DNA of 64,000 nt, taken from Pontibacter sp. E15-1 (lineage in GTDB: Bacteria; Bacteroidota; Bacteroidia; Cytophagales; Hymenobacteraceae). The translations under genes were made by a program, and so were the position numbers. Shown piece by piece: positions 38,601-50,780 of this stretch. How positions within the stretch are numbered: the stretch's first letter is position 1; the number at the start of each line of letters is the position of its first letter. The notes under the pieces were generated by a model. It worked only from the letters and a program-made list of their open reading frames with translations, had not been told where the DNA came from and made no database searches. The stretch is from positions 1-64,000 of the forward strand of contig NZ_JAKVIR010000006.1 in assembly GCF_022601975.1 (NCBI RefSeq), in the 5' to 3' direction.

Positions 38601-39789
38601 ACTTGCCATAACCGTTTCCGACAATGGCGTAGGCATTGCAGACGCTGAAAAAGGAAAAGTATTCAACATGTTTTTCCAATCCGCCAAAAATACCAGTAGC
38701 AATAGCAAAGGCTTTGGAATAGGGCTTTACCTGGTACGGCAGCTTGTGCAGCAGCATTTCGGCGAGGTTACTTGTGCCGATAATGATCTTGGCGGAACAA
38801 CCTTTACGATCAATCTTAAAAAAGGAAAGGCACACTTCAAAGATGAGCTCATCCGGGAGGATGTGGAGGAACATGCGCTGTACCTGGATGAACTGGTGGG
38901 TGAAAAGGAACTAGTGGAAGAGCAGCCCGTGGAGAAGGTGCCCGTGCAGGAAGTGATGGAAGAGATTGTTCAGAAAGACAAGACTATCTGTGTGATTGAC
39001 GATAATCCGCAGATCCGGCAATATGTCTCCAGCATTCTTTCTGATACGTACCGGGTAACTGAGGCAAAAAGCGCTGAGGAAGGCATAGCCCTTATCAGGC
39101 AGCGACAGCCTGATCTGATTATTTCCGATGTGGTGATGGGAGAGATGAACGGAATAGAGCTGTGCAAGCTAATTAAAAACGACAGAGACCTGCGGCATAT
39201 CCCGGTTATTCTGCTTACAGCCAGCGGCTCAGAAGAAATAAAACTGACAGGCATCGAAGTGGGGGCCGACGATTACATTACAAAACCATTCGATAAGGAC
39301 TATTTGAAGGCAAGGATCAAAGGTATCCTCAAAAGGCAGGAGACGGTGCAGAATCATCTGTTGAATGTGGTTACTCAAAATCCGGCCAACCAAAAATTAT
39401 CAGACCTGGAAAAAGAGTTTTTAAATAATCTGGTGAAGATAACTGAACTCAACATGGAAGATGGTTGCAATATGAAGTCCCTGGCCGAGAAGGTGGGTAT
39501 GAGCCATTCAGCCATGTATAAAAAAATAAAGCAGATTACCGGAAAATCGGTTAACGAATTTGTGCGCGCTGTCCGCCTAAGGAAGGTTGCAAACCTGCTG
39601 ATAACGTCCGGCGTGCAGGTTGGTGAAGCAGCAACGATGTGCGGTTTTAAAGACCTAAAGTATTTCAGAACGCAGTTTCAGCAACAGTATGAGATGAATC
39701 CTTCTGAATTTCAGAAAAAGTATAAGCATGCATTACAGGATAAGCAATATGTGCTGAACAAAAGCTTTTGGAAGACATCTGAGTCTTAA
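35665..39789 (+). CDS. Hybrid two-component system sensor/AraC regulator (HTCS)
   Basis: Single-chain glycan sensor and transcription regulator of Bacteroidota polysaccharide loci. The start ATG at 35665 is preferred over an in-frame GTG at 35650. Domains in order: signal/anchor segment (about 10-35), Reg_prop two-component propeller repeats forming the periplasmic sensor (about 40-680, with repeated W-[IV]-G-T motifs), a Y_Y_Y domain (about 695-780), a transmembrane helix (about 790-812), a HisKA dimerisation domain with phospho-His841 (SHEFRSPL), an HATPase domain with NLISNALKF and DNGVGIA, a receiver with phospho-Asp1155 (IISDVVMGEMNG), and a C-terminal AraC-type helix-turn-helix (about 1255-1355). 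It lies before GH16, GH2 and the SusCD block, the likely targets. Confidence 0.95.
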   Translation: MKFKASSMRTILSYLATTCCLMLLTVCAVYSGSRVGHWDDYKISYLGIEKGLSNNAVTSIYQDTRGFMWIGTYDGLNRYNGYDFQVFRNQPSDSSTLINNRIVSIYGDEKQIWVGTKKGVSVYNYLTGKFESRYCNNPELGKIELIDVAINKIKGYKGRTYIATGGRGLMYQEGDNSICRKIPLNVRGELIWNFHAQDVVFDTMGRMWVFIQGQGIAMAEPGEQELHTVFSGIKSGSCMVFDGAANLWVGLDNGILRYNIRDNTDYVYSQQVIRHKIADLLYLKDKNELWIATDGNGMVQYDMQAESFTPLNEGAGNSNLTSNAVYALYQDNGGRKWVGTLRGGVNILEDDNLAFRTISRNRALANTLPSNFVLSFCEQDPDNILIGTDGKGLSLWNRSRNTFTNYAHDSQDPLSLPDNFVTTLIKGKKGFWVGTYRGGVSLFDEKTGRFKKYSLFNEKFKSEQESIWVLFKDAKEQLWAATSDGEGLYKYNPQEDKFNFVYAGISGILTLAQDQAGNLWAGTFGQLIKLDLNKMNHEVFDIGYPVRAITAVSANRMLLGTEGGGLYKFNPKTGQRDVLTEADGLPNNSVLNILRDNAGMYWLSTYNGVSKFDLKSGKMVNYFDEDGLQSNQFSYNAALKLSSGELLMGGIIGFTVINPTVAIPARQFPELRITGVNVNNVPLEDEGKTAFAIDKLELPYDKSMLSIEFVALEYSMPDKISYAYFLDGWDREWQDIGNARVANYSKLADGDYVLNIKSTNADGTWNPQIISLPITIHAPWYRTWPAYLLYFLLGSGLFAALVMYQRKQARLKYEIRLSKDLARQEKELHEKKLTFFTNISHEFRSPLTMIINPLKEMLYGQKQEFNPGGLEVVYRNSRRLLSLVDQLLLFRKTESETGELKVVRVEAVNMLKEVYACFVHHAKSKNIDYVFQTNAEEVLIYADKQKIELAVFNLISNALKFTPQNEGKVVLKLSSTPLELAITVSDNGVGIADAEKGKVFNMFFQSAKNTSSNSKGFGIGLYLVRQLVQQHFGEVTCADNDLGGTTFTINLKKGKAHFKDELIREDVEEHALYLDELVGEKELVEEQPVEKVPVQEVMEEIVQKDKTICVIDDNPQIRQYVSSILSDTYRVTEAKSAEEGIALIRQRQPDLIISDVVMGEMNGIELCKLIKNDRDLRHIPVILLTASGSEEIKLTGIEVGADDYITKPFDKDYLKARIKGILKRQETVQNHLLNVVTQNPANQKLSDLEKEFLNNLVKITELNMEDGCNMKSLAEKVGMSHSAMYKKIKQITGKSVNEFVRAVRLRKVANLLITSGVQVGEAATMCGFKDLKYFRTQFQQQYEMNPSEFQKKYKHALQDKQYVLNKSFWKTSES

Positions 39790-39827
39790 ACTTTTCCAAT
39801 CTGCGCCTTGATTGGCATGAGCTTATT

Positions 39828-39891
39828 GAAATCAGAAAACAACCGGTTCGAAATACAGGAGGTATGACTAAACCGGTTGTTTTCTGATTTC
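39828..39891. repeat. Long perfect palindrome after the HTCS gene
   Basis: Two 21-bp arms, 39828-39848 and 39871-39891, are exact reverse complements (each contains AACCGGTT) around a 22-bp loop. It lies 38 bp after the HTCS stop and 14 bp before the MITE. There is no T tract, so a simple terminator is unlikely; protein binding, RNA processing or a mobile origin are possible. Confidence 0.7.
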
Positions 39892-39905
39892 GACCATACC
39901 CCTTA

Positions 39906-40066
39906 GAGCATGTTTAAATTTCATTTTTGGAAGCGAAAAATGTTCAGGAAGGGTTCTGGCGAAGCGTTTTTTGAGCCGCATAGCAGCGCTATGGGGCGAT
40001 AAAAAGGTGAAGTCAGGTTCCTTGATGGACGTTTTGTAGCCCAAAAGATGAATTTTAAACATGCTC
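39906..40066. mobile_element. 161-bp MITE with IS1031-like (IS5-family) ends
   Basis: Outer ends are GAGCATGTTTAAA at 39906-39918 and its exact reverse complement at 40054-40066; with one substitution and one indel the terminal inverted repeats extend to about 25 bp. It is flanked by the 3-bp direct repeat TTA (39903-39905 and 40067-40069), as expected for the TNA target of the IS1031 group. A short open frame on the minus strand spans it, but no transposase motif is present, so it would need a transposase in trans. Confidence 0.75.
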
Positions 40067-40348
40067 TTAAAGCCATAATGAAGCTACACTCCCCTAAATC
40101 TTGCGAATTCGCCCCCTGTACCTCTTATTTTGTTGTAATATCTTTGAGAAATTTACAGAAAGTAGTTCACGTAAGGTCGTAATCAGTCATCAGAAATGGT
40201 AGGCTGTGGTTGATCAAAACTTCACGTCCACGATTTCATGTGCCCAATCGTCCGTTTTAAGTCCGGGTTAGATTTTAGGGGAAGAGCCATAGTGGTAGGT
40301 TGGTGCATGTTGTTCAAACAGGAAAATAAAAAATTATACTATCGAAAG

Positions 40349-41263
40349 ATGAAAACAAGGGGACTTTACTTTTTCGGTTTGCTTTGCTGCTTAAGCCTTA
40401 GTCAATGCCAGACAGTTTCTGTTGGCAACAAAGGGGAAACCTCTGGACAGGTTCCCCAAATGGAAGGGTATAAATTAGTTTGGAGCGATGAGTTTGATGT
40501 GGATGGCAAACCTGACAGCGCTTTTTGGTCTTATGAGGAAGGATTGGTGAGAAACAATGAGCTTCAGTATTACCAAGCCGATAACGCCACGGTAAAAAAC
40601 GGCTTGTTGGTTATTGAGGGAAGGCGCGAAAAAGTATGGAACAAAGCGTATAAGCCAGGGAGCAGCGACTGGAGAAAGCGGCAGGAATATGCAGGCTATA
40701 GTTCTTCAAGCATCCATACCCGTGGTAAAAAAGAGTTTCAGTACGGCATTGTCGAGGTTCGCGCCAAAGTCGATACGGCCAGCGGAATGTGGCCGGCCAT
40801 CTGGACGCTTGGCATCACAAGACCCTGGCCAGCTAATGGTGAAATAGACATGATGGAGTATTACATTGTGGACGGGACTCCAAGTATACTGGCAAACATG
40901 GCTTGGAAAGAAGGAGCTAACGGTGTAGCCTGGGACAGTGAAAAAATCCCCCTGACAAAGTTTCTTGCAAAGGACCCTGACTGGCCAAACAAATTTCACG
41001 TCTGGAAAATGGACTGGACGGAAGATTACATCAAGCTTTACCTCGATGAGGAGCTTTTGAACCAAGTTAACCTGCGCGATACCAAAAACCCGGATAGTTC
41101 TAACGGGTTTTTACAACCGCATTACCTGCTCCTGAACCTGGCTATAGGGGCTAAAGGAGGAGAACCCGCCAAGACGCCATTTCCCAAAATCTATGAAGTG
41201 GATTATGTAAGGGTTTACCAAAAGGTGAAAGGCAGGACAGGTGATACAACTATGGTCGAATAG
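40349..41263 (+). CDS. GH16 endo-glycosidase, lipoprotein
   Basis: 304-residue lipoprotein (signal ending SLSQC) with a GH16 beta-jelly-roll. The catalytic strand reads GEIDMMEYY, with Glu165 as nucleophile, Asp167 as helper and Glu170 as acid/base, the beta-bulge form typical of laminarinase-like GH16_3. Other landmarks are WSDEFDVDGKPD near the start and YGIVEVRAKVDTASGMWPAIW. GH16_3 enzymes cut beta-1,3-glucans or, in some cases, beta-1,3-galactans. The GH43 and GH27 partners favour a galactan reading, but sequence alone cannot decide. An upstream in-frame extension to 40238 is rejected, since 40349 gives a proper lipoprotein signal. Confidence 0.9.
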   Translation: MKTRGLYFFGLLCCLSLSQCQTVSVGNKGETSGQVPQMEGYKLVWSDEFDVDGKPDSAFWSYEEGLVRNNELQYYQADNATVKNGLLVIEGRREKVWNKAYKPGSSDWRKRQEYAGYSSSSIHTRGKKEFQYGIVEVRAKVDTASGMWPAIWTLGITRPWPANGEIDMMEYYIVDGTPSILANMAWKEGANGVAWDSEKIPLTKFLAKDPDWPNKFHVWKMDWTEDYIKLYLDEELLNQVNLRDTKNPDSSNGFLQPHYLLLNLAIGAKGGEPAKTPFPKIYEVDYVRVYQKVKGRTGDTTMVE

Positions 41264-44993
<3,730 letters not shown>

Positions 44994-45233
44994 AAAAGCG
45001 GTTCAGATTGGCTTCAGATTTCCTTTTTATCTAGAGCTTTGCCCTGCCCAGGGTATATGCTTAAGCGAGGCTTTGGCTTACGGTATTCTTTTTCCTAGTT
45101 AAAGGGATAGCCCATTCCGAAGTGTGGAGAAGCGCTGAATGGATATATAAAAAGGCATGATTCACCCGGAACTTTGTAAATGGGAGTAGGCGGCAAACCC
45201 ATTGAGGAGGGTGTTTGCCACTGTCAATTGGAT

Positions 45234-45280
45234 ACGGTAAAGGGGTACAGAGGCTTTCCTGTACCCCTTTACCGTTTTTG
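45234..45280 (+). terminator. Strong Rho-independent terminator after GH2
   Basis: Perfect 17-bp stem (45234-45250 with 45259-45275, core GGTAAAGGGGTACAG) with an 8-base loop and five trailing Ts. It lies 240 bp after the GH2 stop, leaving a long 3' untranslated region or a separate short transcript. Confidence 0.9.
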
Positions 45281-45541
45281 CTGCAGTAGTTGATTCACTG
45301 CCATTTCTCTTTTCGTGTAAAAAGAGCAGCTAATTATATACCAGCGGTACGATCTTTAGCAGTTTTATCCTGTTTTGTCAGAAACAGTGCCCCTAGCTAA
45401 ACTTCGGCTTTGGACAAGCACAAAAAGCTGCGTTGCCTGCCATGTTTTAAGCGATCCGGAAGGTGGTGGGCAGGGAGTGAGTATGCCAACAAAGTATGGC
45501 TGCCCAATAGAAAACCTCCTCTAACCTACTGAAATCCCAGT

Positions 45542-45552
45542 TGCGAAAGTCC
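45542..45552. repeat. Second copy of the 9823-9945 element end
   Basis: TGCGAAAGTCC here matches the right-hand end of the inverted-repeat element near 9940. No partner end is evident nearby, so this may be a solo insertion-sequence end. Confidence 0.35.
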
Positions 45553-45783
45553 GATTATCATGTAGTTGGTATAATGCATCTGGAATTTTCACGGCAGACT
45601 TATGTAGCCCCGTTAGTTTGCCAGGGTGCAGCGCAATTGCACCATGAGTGCCTACTCATGAGGTGGTCGTTTTCTAAGTAGATTATCCCTGTACAGGTAT
45701 AAAAATGCTGTCAGAGCGTGTGTTTATCAATTTACCCCCTTAGAATTAAGAATTGCTCCTCGATCAAGGTGGTTTGAAAGCAG

Positions 45784-45791
45784 TATTTTTG
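45784..45791 (+). promoter_or_regulatory. Candidate Bacteroidota -7 promoter box
   Basis: TATTTTTG fits the TAnnTTTG consensus of the Bacteroidota primary sigma factor. It lies 115 bp before the SusC start. No good -33 TTTG at standard spacing is visible, so support is modest. Confidence 0.3.
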
Positions 45792-45906
45792 AGTAATCAA
45801 TTACTTATCTACTTGAGTGTGTCATAGTATTAAAGAATTAAGGAAGAGCAAAGCCTTTGTTCCAGATGAATCTGCTTAACAGCTAAACTTAATAATCTAT
45901 ATAGAT

Positions 45907-48900
45907 ATGCAACATTTTTTACTAAAGAAGTCAAAATGCATGCTTCTACTCTTGCTTGTTCTCCTCTCCTTTGGCGAAGCAATCGCGCAGGGAATGACAG
46001 TGCAGGGCAGAGTGACCGATGAGGAAGGTGTTGCCTTACCAGGGGTAACAGTCGTGTTAAAGGGCACTACGGTGGCTGCACCTACAGGCATAGAAGGGAC
46101 CTATTCCATTCGTGTGCCTAACGGGAGCGGAACCTTGGTATATTCTTATATCGGGTTCAGGTCAAAAGAAGTGCCTGTTAACAATCGAGCCACTATTAAC
46201 GTGACGTTGGTGTCGGATAGTAAATCTTTAGAGGAGGTAGTTATAATAGGGTATGGCCAGCAAAAGAAAGCCACTTTAACAGGTGCCGTCTCTACAATCG
46301 AGACAAAAGAACTGGTGCAGTCGCCGGTTGCGAACATCAGTAACTCGCTCGTAGGGCGTTTGCCGGGCCTTATTGCCATACAGTCCAGTGGGGAGCCTGG
46401 GTTTGACCAGTCCAGCCTGAAAATCAGAGGAATTGGCACCCTGAATGCGGGCGCTGAGTCAGACCCTTTAATTCTGGTGGATGGGGTGCAGCGGACTAGC
46501 ATGAACCAGATTGACCCAAATGAAATTGAGAGCATCAGTGTTTTGAAAGATGCCTCTGCCACAGCAGTATTTGGAGTGCGGGGAGCTAACGGCGTTATCC
46601 TGATCACCACAAAAACAGGTGAAACAGGGAAACCGCAGATAAACTACTCTTCTAACTTCGGAGTGCAGACACCTACTCAGTTGCCTGACCTGCTCAATAG
46701 CTATGAGTATGCCACGTTGCGCAACGAAGCCAGCAATAACATGGGACAGCAGCCATACTTCTCACCTGAGGACCTGGAGAAGTTTAGGAACGGAACGGAT
46801 CCCTATTTTCACCCGGACACGGACTGGTTTGACAAAGTCCTGAAGAAGTACTCGAGCCAGCAGCAGCATAATTTTAACATCAAGGGCGGATCAGATAATG
46901 TAAGGTATTTTGTGTCGCTGGGTTACTTTGACCAGAACGGGGCCTATGACGTAGAGGAGGTACAGGATTCCTATTCTGCCAACCCAAGATACCAGCGCTA
47001 TAACCTGCGCTCCAACGTCGACATAGATATTAACAAAAACTTCACGGCAGCCATTAAAATAGGCGGGCAGTTTGCAGACTCAAACTACCCCGGGTATGGC
47101 TCAGGCGAAATCTTCTTTCGCATACTGGGCGCCAACCCGCTGTCGAACCCCGGCATCATAGACGGTAAGCTGATCTCGGGTGTGGAAGGTTTGCAAGGCG
47201 GCAGTCCGCTGAATGACATTGCAAACAACGGGTACCAGCGGAACTTCAACAGTACTTTAAACACCAGCGTCAGTCTGCAACATAAGCTGGGCTTCATCAC
47301 AGAAGGGCTGAAAGTTCGAGGTATGGTAGCTTATGACAACTACTATCAGCACGCGATTAGACGAAGTAAGGCAGCCACCACCTATAGTATCGTCAAGAAC
47401 CCGGATGACACGACTTCCCCGATTTTCATTCAGCAAGGCAATGATGCCCCATTCTCTTTCAGCGAAAGCTACGGCAGAAACAGAAAGGTGTACGGGGAGG
47501 GAGCCATCGAATATGCCCGTAGCTTCGGAGACCATAACGTGTCCGCACTGGGCTTGTACATGCAGGAGAAATACACTGCACCCGGGCAGGAGTACAACGT
47601 GCCGCGCGGGTATCAGGGGCTTGTAGGGCGTTTGACCTATAACTTTAAGGAAAAGTACCTGACTGAGTTTAACATGGGCTACAATGGCTCTGAGAACTTT
47701 CCAGAGAATAAACGCTATGGTTTTTTCCCTTCCTTCTCACTTGGCTGGGTGGTAACAGAGGAGCAGTTTATACCTAAAAACGACATCCTGACCTTTTTGA
47801 AGTTCAGAGGCTCTTATGGGGAAGTGGGCAACGACAAAATCGGGGGAAGCCGCTTTTTATACCTGCCTTCCGTCTTTTTCCCGAACAGCGGAGGCTACTA
47901 TTTTGGAGACTACAACACAGGCAACTACCAGTGGTACGCTGGCTCGGAAGAAGGCCGGATCGGCAACCCGGATGTAACCTGGGAGAGAGCCAAAAAAGCG
48001 AACTTCGGTTTTGAGACTAGCTTTATAAAGGACAGACTGCGTGTGAACGGTGATATTTTCCAGGAGAAGCGCGACAACATCCTGTGGTACCTGGGAACAG
48101 TGCCTGCACTGGTTCAGGCCCAGCTTCCTCCTGTCAACATCGGCAAAGTGGAGAACAAGGGCTACGAGTTTGAAGTGAGCTGGAATGACAACGTGGGAGA
48201 GGTGCACTACTGGGTCAAAGCAAACTATTCTAAGGCAAAGAATGAAATTCAGTATATGGATGAGCCAGAGAGGGCATTTCCATGGCTGCAGCGCACAGGG
48301 CATTCGGTAGGGCAGTACTGGGGGTTGATAAATAAAGGCTTCTATAACACGGAAGAAGAACTGGAAAACGCTCCGGCCTCAGCCTTTACTCCCGAACTTA
48401 AGTTGGGTGACATCAAATACGAAGACCAGAACGGAGACGGTATAATAGACCAGTACGACGAGGTGCCTATCGGGTACTCCAGATTGCCCCAGATTATCTA
48501 CGGGGCGTCCTTCGGCGGCGACTTCAAAGGCTTTGAGTTTTCTATCCTCTTTCAGGGGTCCGACAAGGCCTCTACCTACATTGATGAAATGGGCGCCTGG
48601 GCATTTGATACGGACTGGAGAAACGCCACCACCCGCCACCTGGAGCGATGGACACCAGCGCGCTACGCTGCTGGAGAAACCATCACATACCCGAGGGTGG
48701 AGCTTTCGCCAACACAGGGCAACCACAACTATCGCCCATCCGATTTTTGGTTGCAGGACGCGAGCTACCTGCGCTTGAAGAACGTGGAAGTCGCCTATCG
48801 CTTCCAAGGCGGTATCCTAAACAAAGTCGGGACAAGGAGCCTGCGGGTATTTGCGAATGGAAACAACCTCATCACCTGGTCTAAAATGAAGACGTATGAT

Positions 48901-48978
48901 CCGGAAGCTCCGGCAGGCAGAGGACAGTTCTACCCTCAGATGAAGGTTTATAACGCGGGCGTAAGCCTTCAGTTTTAA
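45907..48978 (+). CDS. SusC-like TonB-dependent outer-membrane transporter 1
   Basis: 1023-residue outer-membrane importer of oligosaccharides. A signal peptide (ends AIAQG) leads to a CarboxypepD_reg-like domain (VQGRVTDEEGVALPGVTV, about 30-110), the SusC linker LEEVVIIGYGQQKK, a TonB plug (about 120-230 with GIGTLNAGAESDPLILVDGV and SVLKDASATAVFGVRGANG), then the 22-stranded barrel to a C-terminal aromatic end (SLQF). The next gene, 18 bp downstream, is its SusD partner. SusC/SusD pairs act as a lid-and-barrel pedal bin that takes up oligosaccharides made at the surface. The substrate is likely set by the neighbouring GH16/GH43/GH2 enzymes. Confidence 0.96.
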   Translation: MQHFLLKKSKCMLLLLLVLLSFGEAIAQGMTVQGRVTDEEGVALPGVTVVLKGTTVAAPTGIEGTYSIRVPNGSGTLVYSYIGFRSKEVPVNNRATINVTLVSDSKSLEEVVIIGYGQQKKATLTGAVSTIETKELVQSPVANISNSLVGRLPGLIAIQSSGEPGFDQSSLKIRGIGTLNAGAESDPLILVDGVQRTSMNQIDPNEIESISVLKDASATAVFGVRGANGVILITTKTGETGKPQINYSSNFGVQTPTQLPDLLNSYEYATLRNEASNNMGQQPYFSPEDLEKFRNGTDPYFHPDTDWFDKVLKKYSSQQQHNFNIKGGSDNVRYFVSLGYFDQNGAYDVEEVQDSYSANPRYQRYNLRSNVDIDINKNFTAAIKIGGQFADSNYPGYGSGEIFFRILGANPLSNPGIIDGKLISGVEGLQGGSPLNDIANNGYQRNFNSTLNTSVSLQHKLGFITEGLKVRGMVAYDNYYQHAIRRSKAATTYSIVKNPDDTTSPIFIQQGNDAPFSFSESYGRNRKVYGEGAIEYARSFGDHNVSALGLYMQEKYTAPGQEYNVPRGYQGLVGRLTYNFKEKYLTEFNMGYNGSENFPENKRYGFFPSFSLGWVVTEEQFIPKNDILTFLKFRGSYGEVGNDKIGGSRFLYLPSVFFPNSGGYYFGDYNTGNYQWYAGSEEGRIGNPDVTWERAKKANFGFETSFIKDRLRVNGDIFQEKRDNILWYLGTVPALVQAQLPPVNIGKVENKGYEFEVSWNDNVGEVHYWVKANYSKAKNEIQYMDEPERAFPWLQRTGHSVGQYWGLINKGFYNTEEELENAPASAFTPELKLGDIKYEDQNGDGIIDQYDEVPIGYSRLPQIIYGASFGGDFKGFEFSILFQGSDKASTYIDEMGAWAFDTDWRNATTRHLERWTPARYAAGETITYPRVELSPTQGNHNYRPSDFWLQDASYLRLKNVEVAYRFQGGILNKVGTRSLRVFANGNNLITWSKMKTYDPEAPAGRGQFYPQMKVYNAGVSLQF

Positions 48979-48996
48979 CATGTTAAGGTAAAGACA

Positions 48997-50727
48997 ATGA
49001 GATATTTAAAGAACAGACTGGTGCTTGTCGCCATAAGCGGCATGGTGGCCTTGGCATCCTGCGAGAAGGATTTTTTAGAGAAACCGGAAAGCAGTGATGT
49101 GACGGTAGATGAGATCTTTTCGGAAAAGCTCAAGGCTGAGTCCTTTCTATGGGAGACATACTCCAGCACGGTGCCGCTAGGCTTCCCCGTTGACTGGGGG
49201 CGGCACCACGGTATGTACGCTTCCATGCTGATGGCGGCCTCTGATGAAGGAGACTACGAAAGCTCGTGGGTGGGAGCCAACAACCATAACACAGGAAACG
49301 TGAGCACCGGGTACAACGGCGAAGACGATTTCGGCTACCACTACAAGGGCATCCGAGACGCCAATATCTTTCTGCAGAACATTGACAAGGTGCCGGACAT
49401 TAGCAAAGCCGAGAAGCAGCGGCTGCAGGCCGAGGCGAAGTTTCTCCGGGCCTTGCAGTACCACGAGCTCATGAAGCGCTACGGGGCCATTCCGCTTGTG
49501 GACACCGTGCTGACAGTGGCGGGAGAGATTAAACTGCCTCGAAATACTTATGAGGAATGTGTCAACTTTATTGTAAAAAGCTGTGATGAAGCGGTCATGG
49601 TGCTGCCCGACGCTTATCCGGCAAACTACACTGGCCGCATCACAAAAGGAGCTGCCTTGGCCCTGAAAGGCAGAGCGCTGCTCTATGCTGCCAGTCCGCT
49701 ACATAACACTGGCTCACCTTACCTGGAGGGGAACGAGGAACTAACAGGCTACGGCAATTATGACCTGGCAAGGTGGCAGCGAGCCGCCGACGCCAACAAA
49801 GCCGTCTTAAATTGGGCCGAGTCGGCAGGGGTGAGCCTGGTAACGGCTTCTGCTGACCCAAAGGAAAATTACCGCAATGCCATTGAAAAGCAGAATAACT
49901 CAGAGCTAATACTGGTGAATCAGTCGCAAGGGTGGTGGGGGGCTTGGTGGCCTATGTTTGGGCAGTTTGCCATGCCAAGAGGCATCTACGGTGGCTGGAC
50001 CGGCCACGGCGTTACGTACCAGCAGGCCCAGCAGTACTACACAGCAGACGGAACAAATCAGGTATGGCCTGAAACCGGGCCGAGGGGCGAATTTCAGGAG
50101 AAGATGGAGCAAATGGAGCCTCGCTTCCAATACTCTGTACTGTACTCAGGTGCTAAGTGGAACGATGAGGTAGGCAACCGCAACTTTTATAAGACAAAGG
50201 ACGGGGCCTGGTTCGGGGGAGCCCCTGTCAACGGTGTCGGGTTCATGCGAAAATTCCTGACCTCCGCAAACTGGGGAGGTGGACAGTTCAACTGGATCAT
50301 ATTCCGCTTGGCCGAGTTCTACCTCAACTATGCCGAGGCCCAAAACGAAGTGTCGCCGCTGGCCCCTGAAGTATACGAGGCGGTAAACGTGATCCGGCGC
50401 CGCGCAGGCATACCTGAGATCTCCCCATCCGACGAGCGCTACGACACACAAGAAGAGCTGAGGCAGGCCATCTGGAGAGAGCGGGCCGTGGAGCTTGCCT
50501 TTGAGGAGCACCGCTTCTTTGACGTAAGGCGCTGGATGATAGCCGGGCAGGAGGGCGTGATGCGAGGGCAGTTTACAAGCCTGAACCTCTACGAGCAAGG
50601 CGACGGAACTTTTATCTATAAAAAGGAGCCTTTCGAAACCCGTGTTTGGGCCGACAAGCTGTATTTATATCCCATTCCGCAAGATGAGATCGACAAAGGG
50701 TACATAAAGCAAAACCCGGGCTGGTAA
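48997..50727 (+). CDS. SusD/RagB-like surface glycan-binding lipoprotein 1
   Basis: 576-residue lipoprotein (signal ending ALASC) with the TPR-rich SusD fold. It contains the usual EAKFLRALQYHELMKRYGAIPLV segment near residue 145 and a RERAVELAFEEHRFFDVRRW segment near 490, followed by YPIPQDEIDKG. It caps the upstream SusC barrel and binds the glycan. It is followed 53 bp later by a second SusC. Confidence 0.96.
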   Translation: MRYLKNRLVLVAISGMVALASCEKDFLEKPESSDVTVDEIFSEKLKAESFLWETYSSTVPLGFPVDWGRHHGMYASMLMAASDEGDYESSWVGANNHNTGNVSTGYNGEDDFGYHYKGIRDANIFLQNIDKVPDISKAEKQRLQAEAKFLRALQYHELMKRYGAIPLVDTVLTVAGEIKLPRNTYEECVNFIVKSCDEAVMVLPDAYPANYTGRITKGAALALKGRALLYAASPLHNTGSPYLEGNEELTGYGNYDLARWQRAADANKAVLNWAESAGVSLVTASADPKENYRNAIEKQNNSELILVNQSQGWWGAWWPMFGQFAMPRGIYGGWTGHGVTYQQAQQYYTADGTNQVWPETGPRGEFQEKMEQMEPRFQYSVLYSGAKWNDEVGNRNFYKTKDGAWFGGAPVNGVGFMRKFLTSANWGGGQFNWIIFRLAEFYLNYAEAQNEVSPLAPEVYEAVNVIRRRAGIPEISPSDERYDTQEELRQAIWRERAVELAFEEHRFFDVRRWMIAGQEGVMRGQFTSLNLYEQGDGTFIYKKEPFETRVWADKLYLYPIPQDEIDKGYIKQNPGW

Positions 50728-50780
50728 CAGGCCATACTAAAGTTTGAAGTTCTTGTCAGACGCTTAACTATTTGAACTAT

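Larger units (their letters stand above)
44994..45906. other. 913-bp intergenic region before the SusC/SusD operon
   Basis: No gene is visible. It contains a perfect terminator, one copy of the TGCGAAAGTCC repeat and a candidate Bacteroidota promoter box. The long leader before SusC could hold regulatory RNA structure, but I see no known riboswitch. Confidence 0.45.

Noticed and set aside
39868-40062. 64-codon minus-strand open frame spanning the MITE
   Set aside because: Begins inside the inverted repeat of the element; no transposase motif. Explained by the element.
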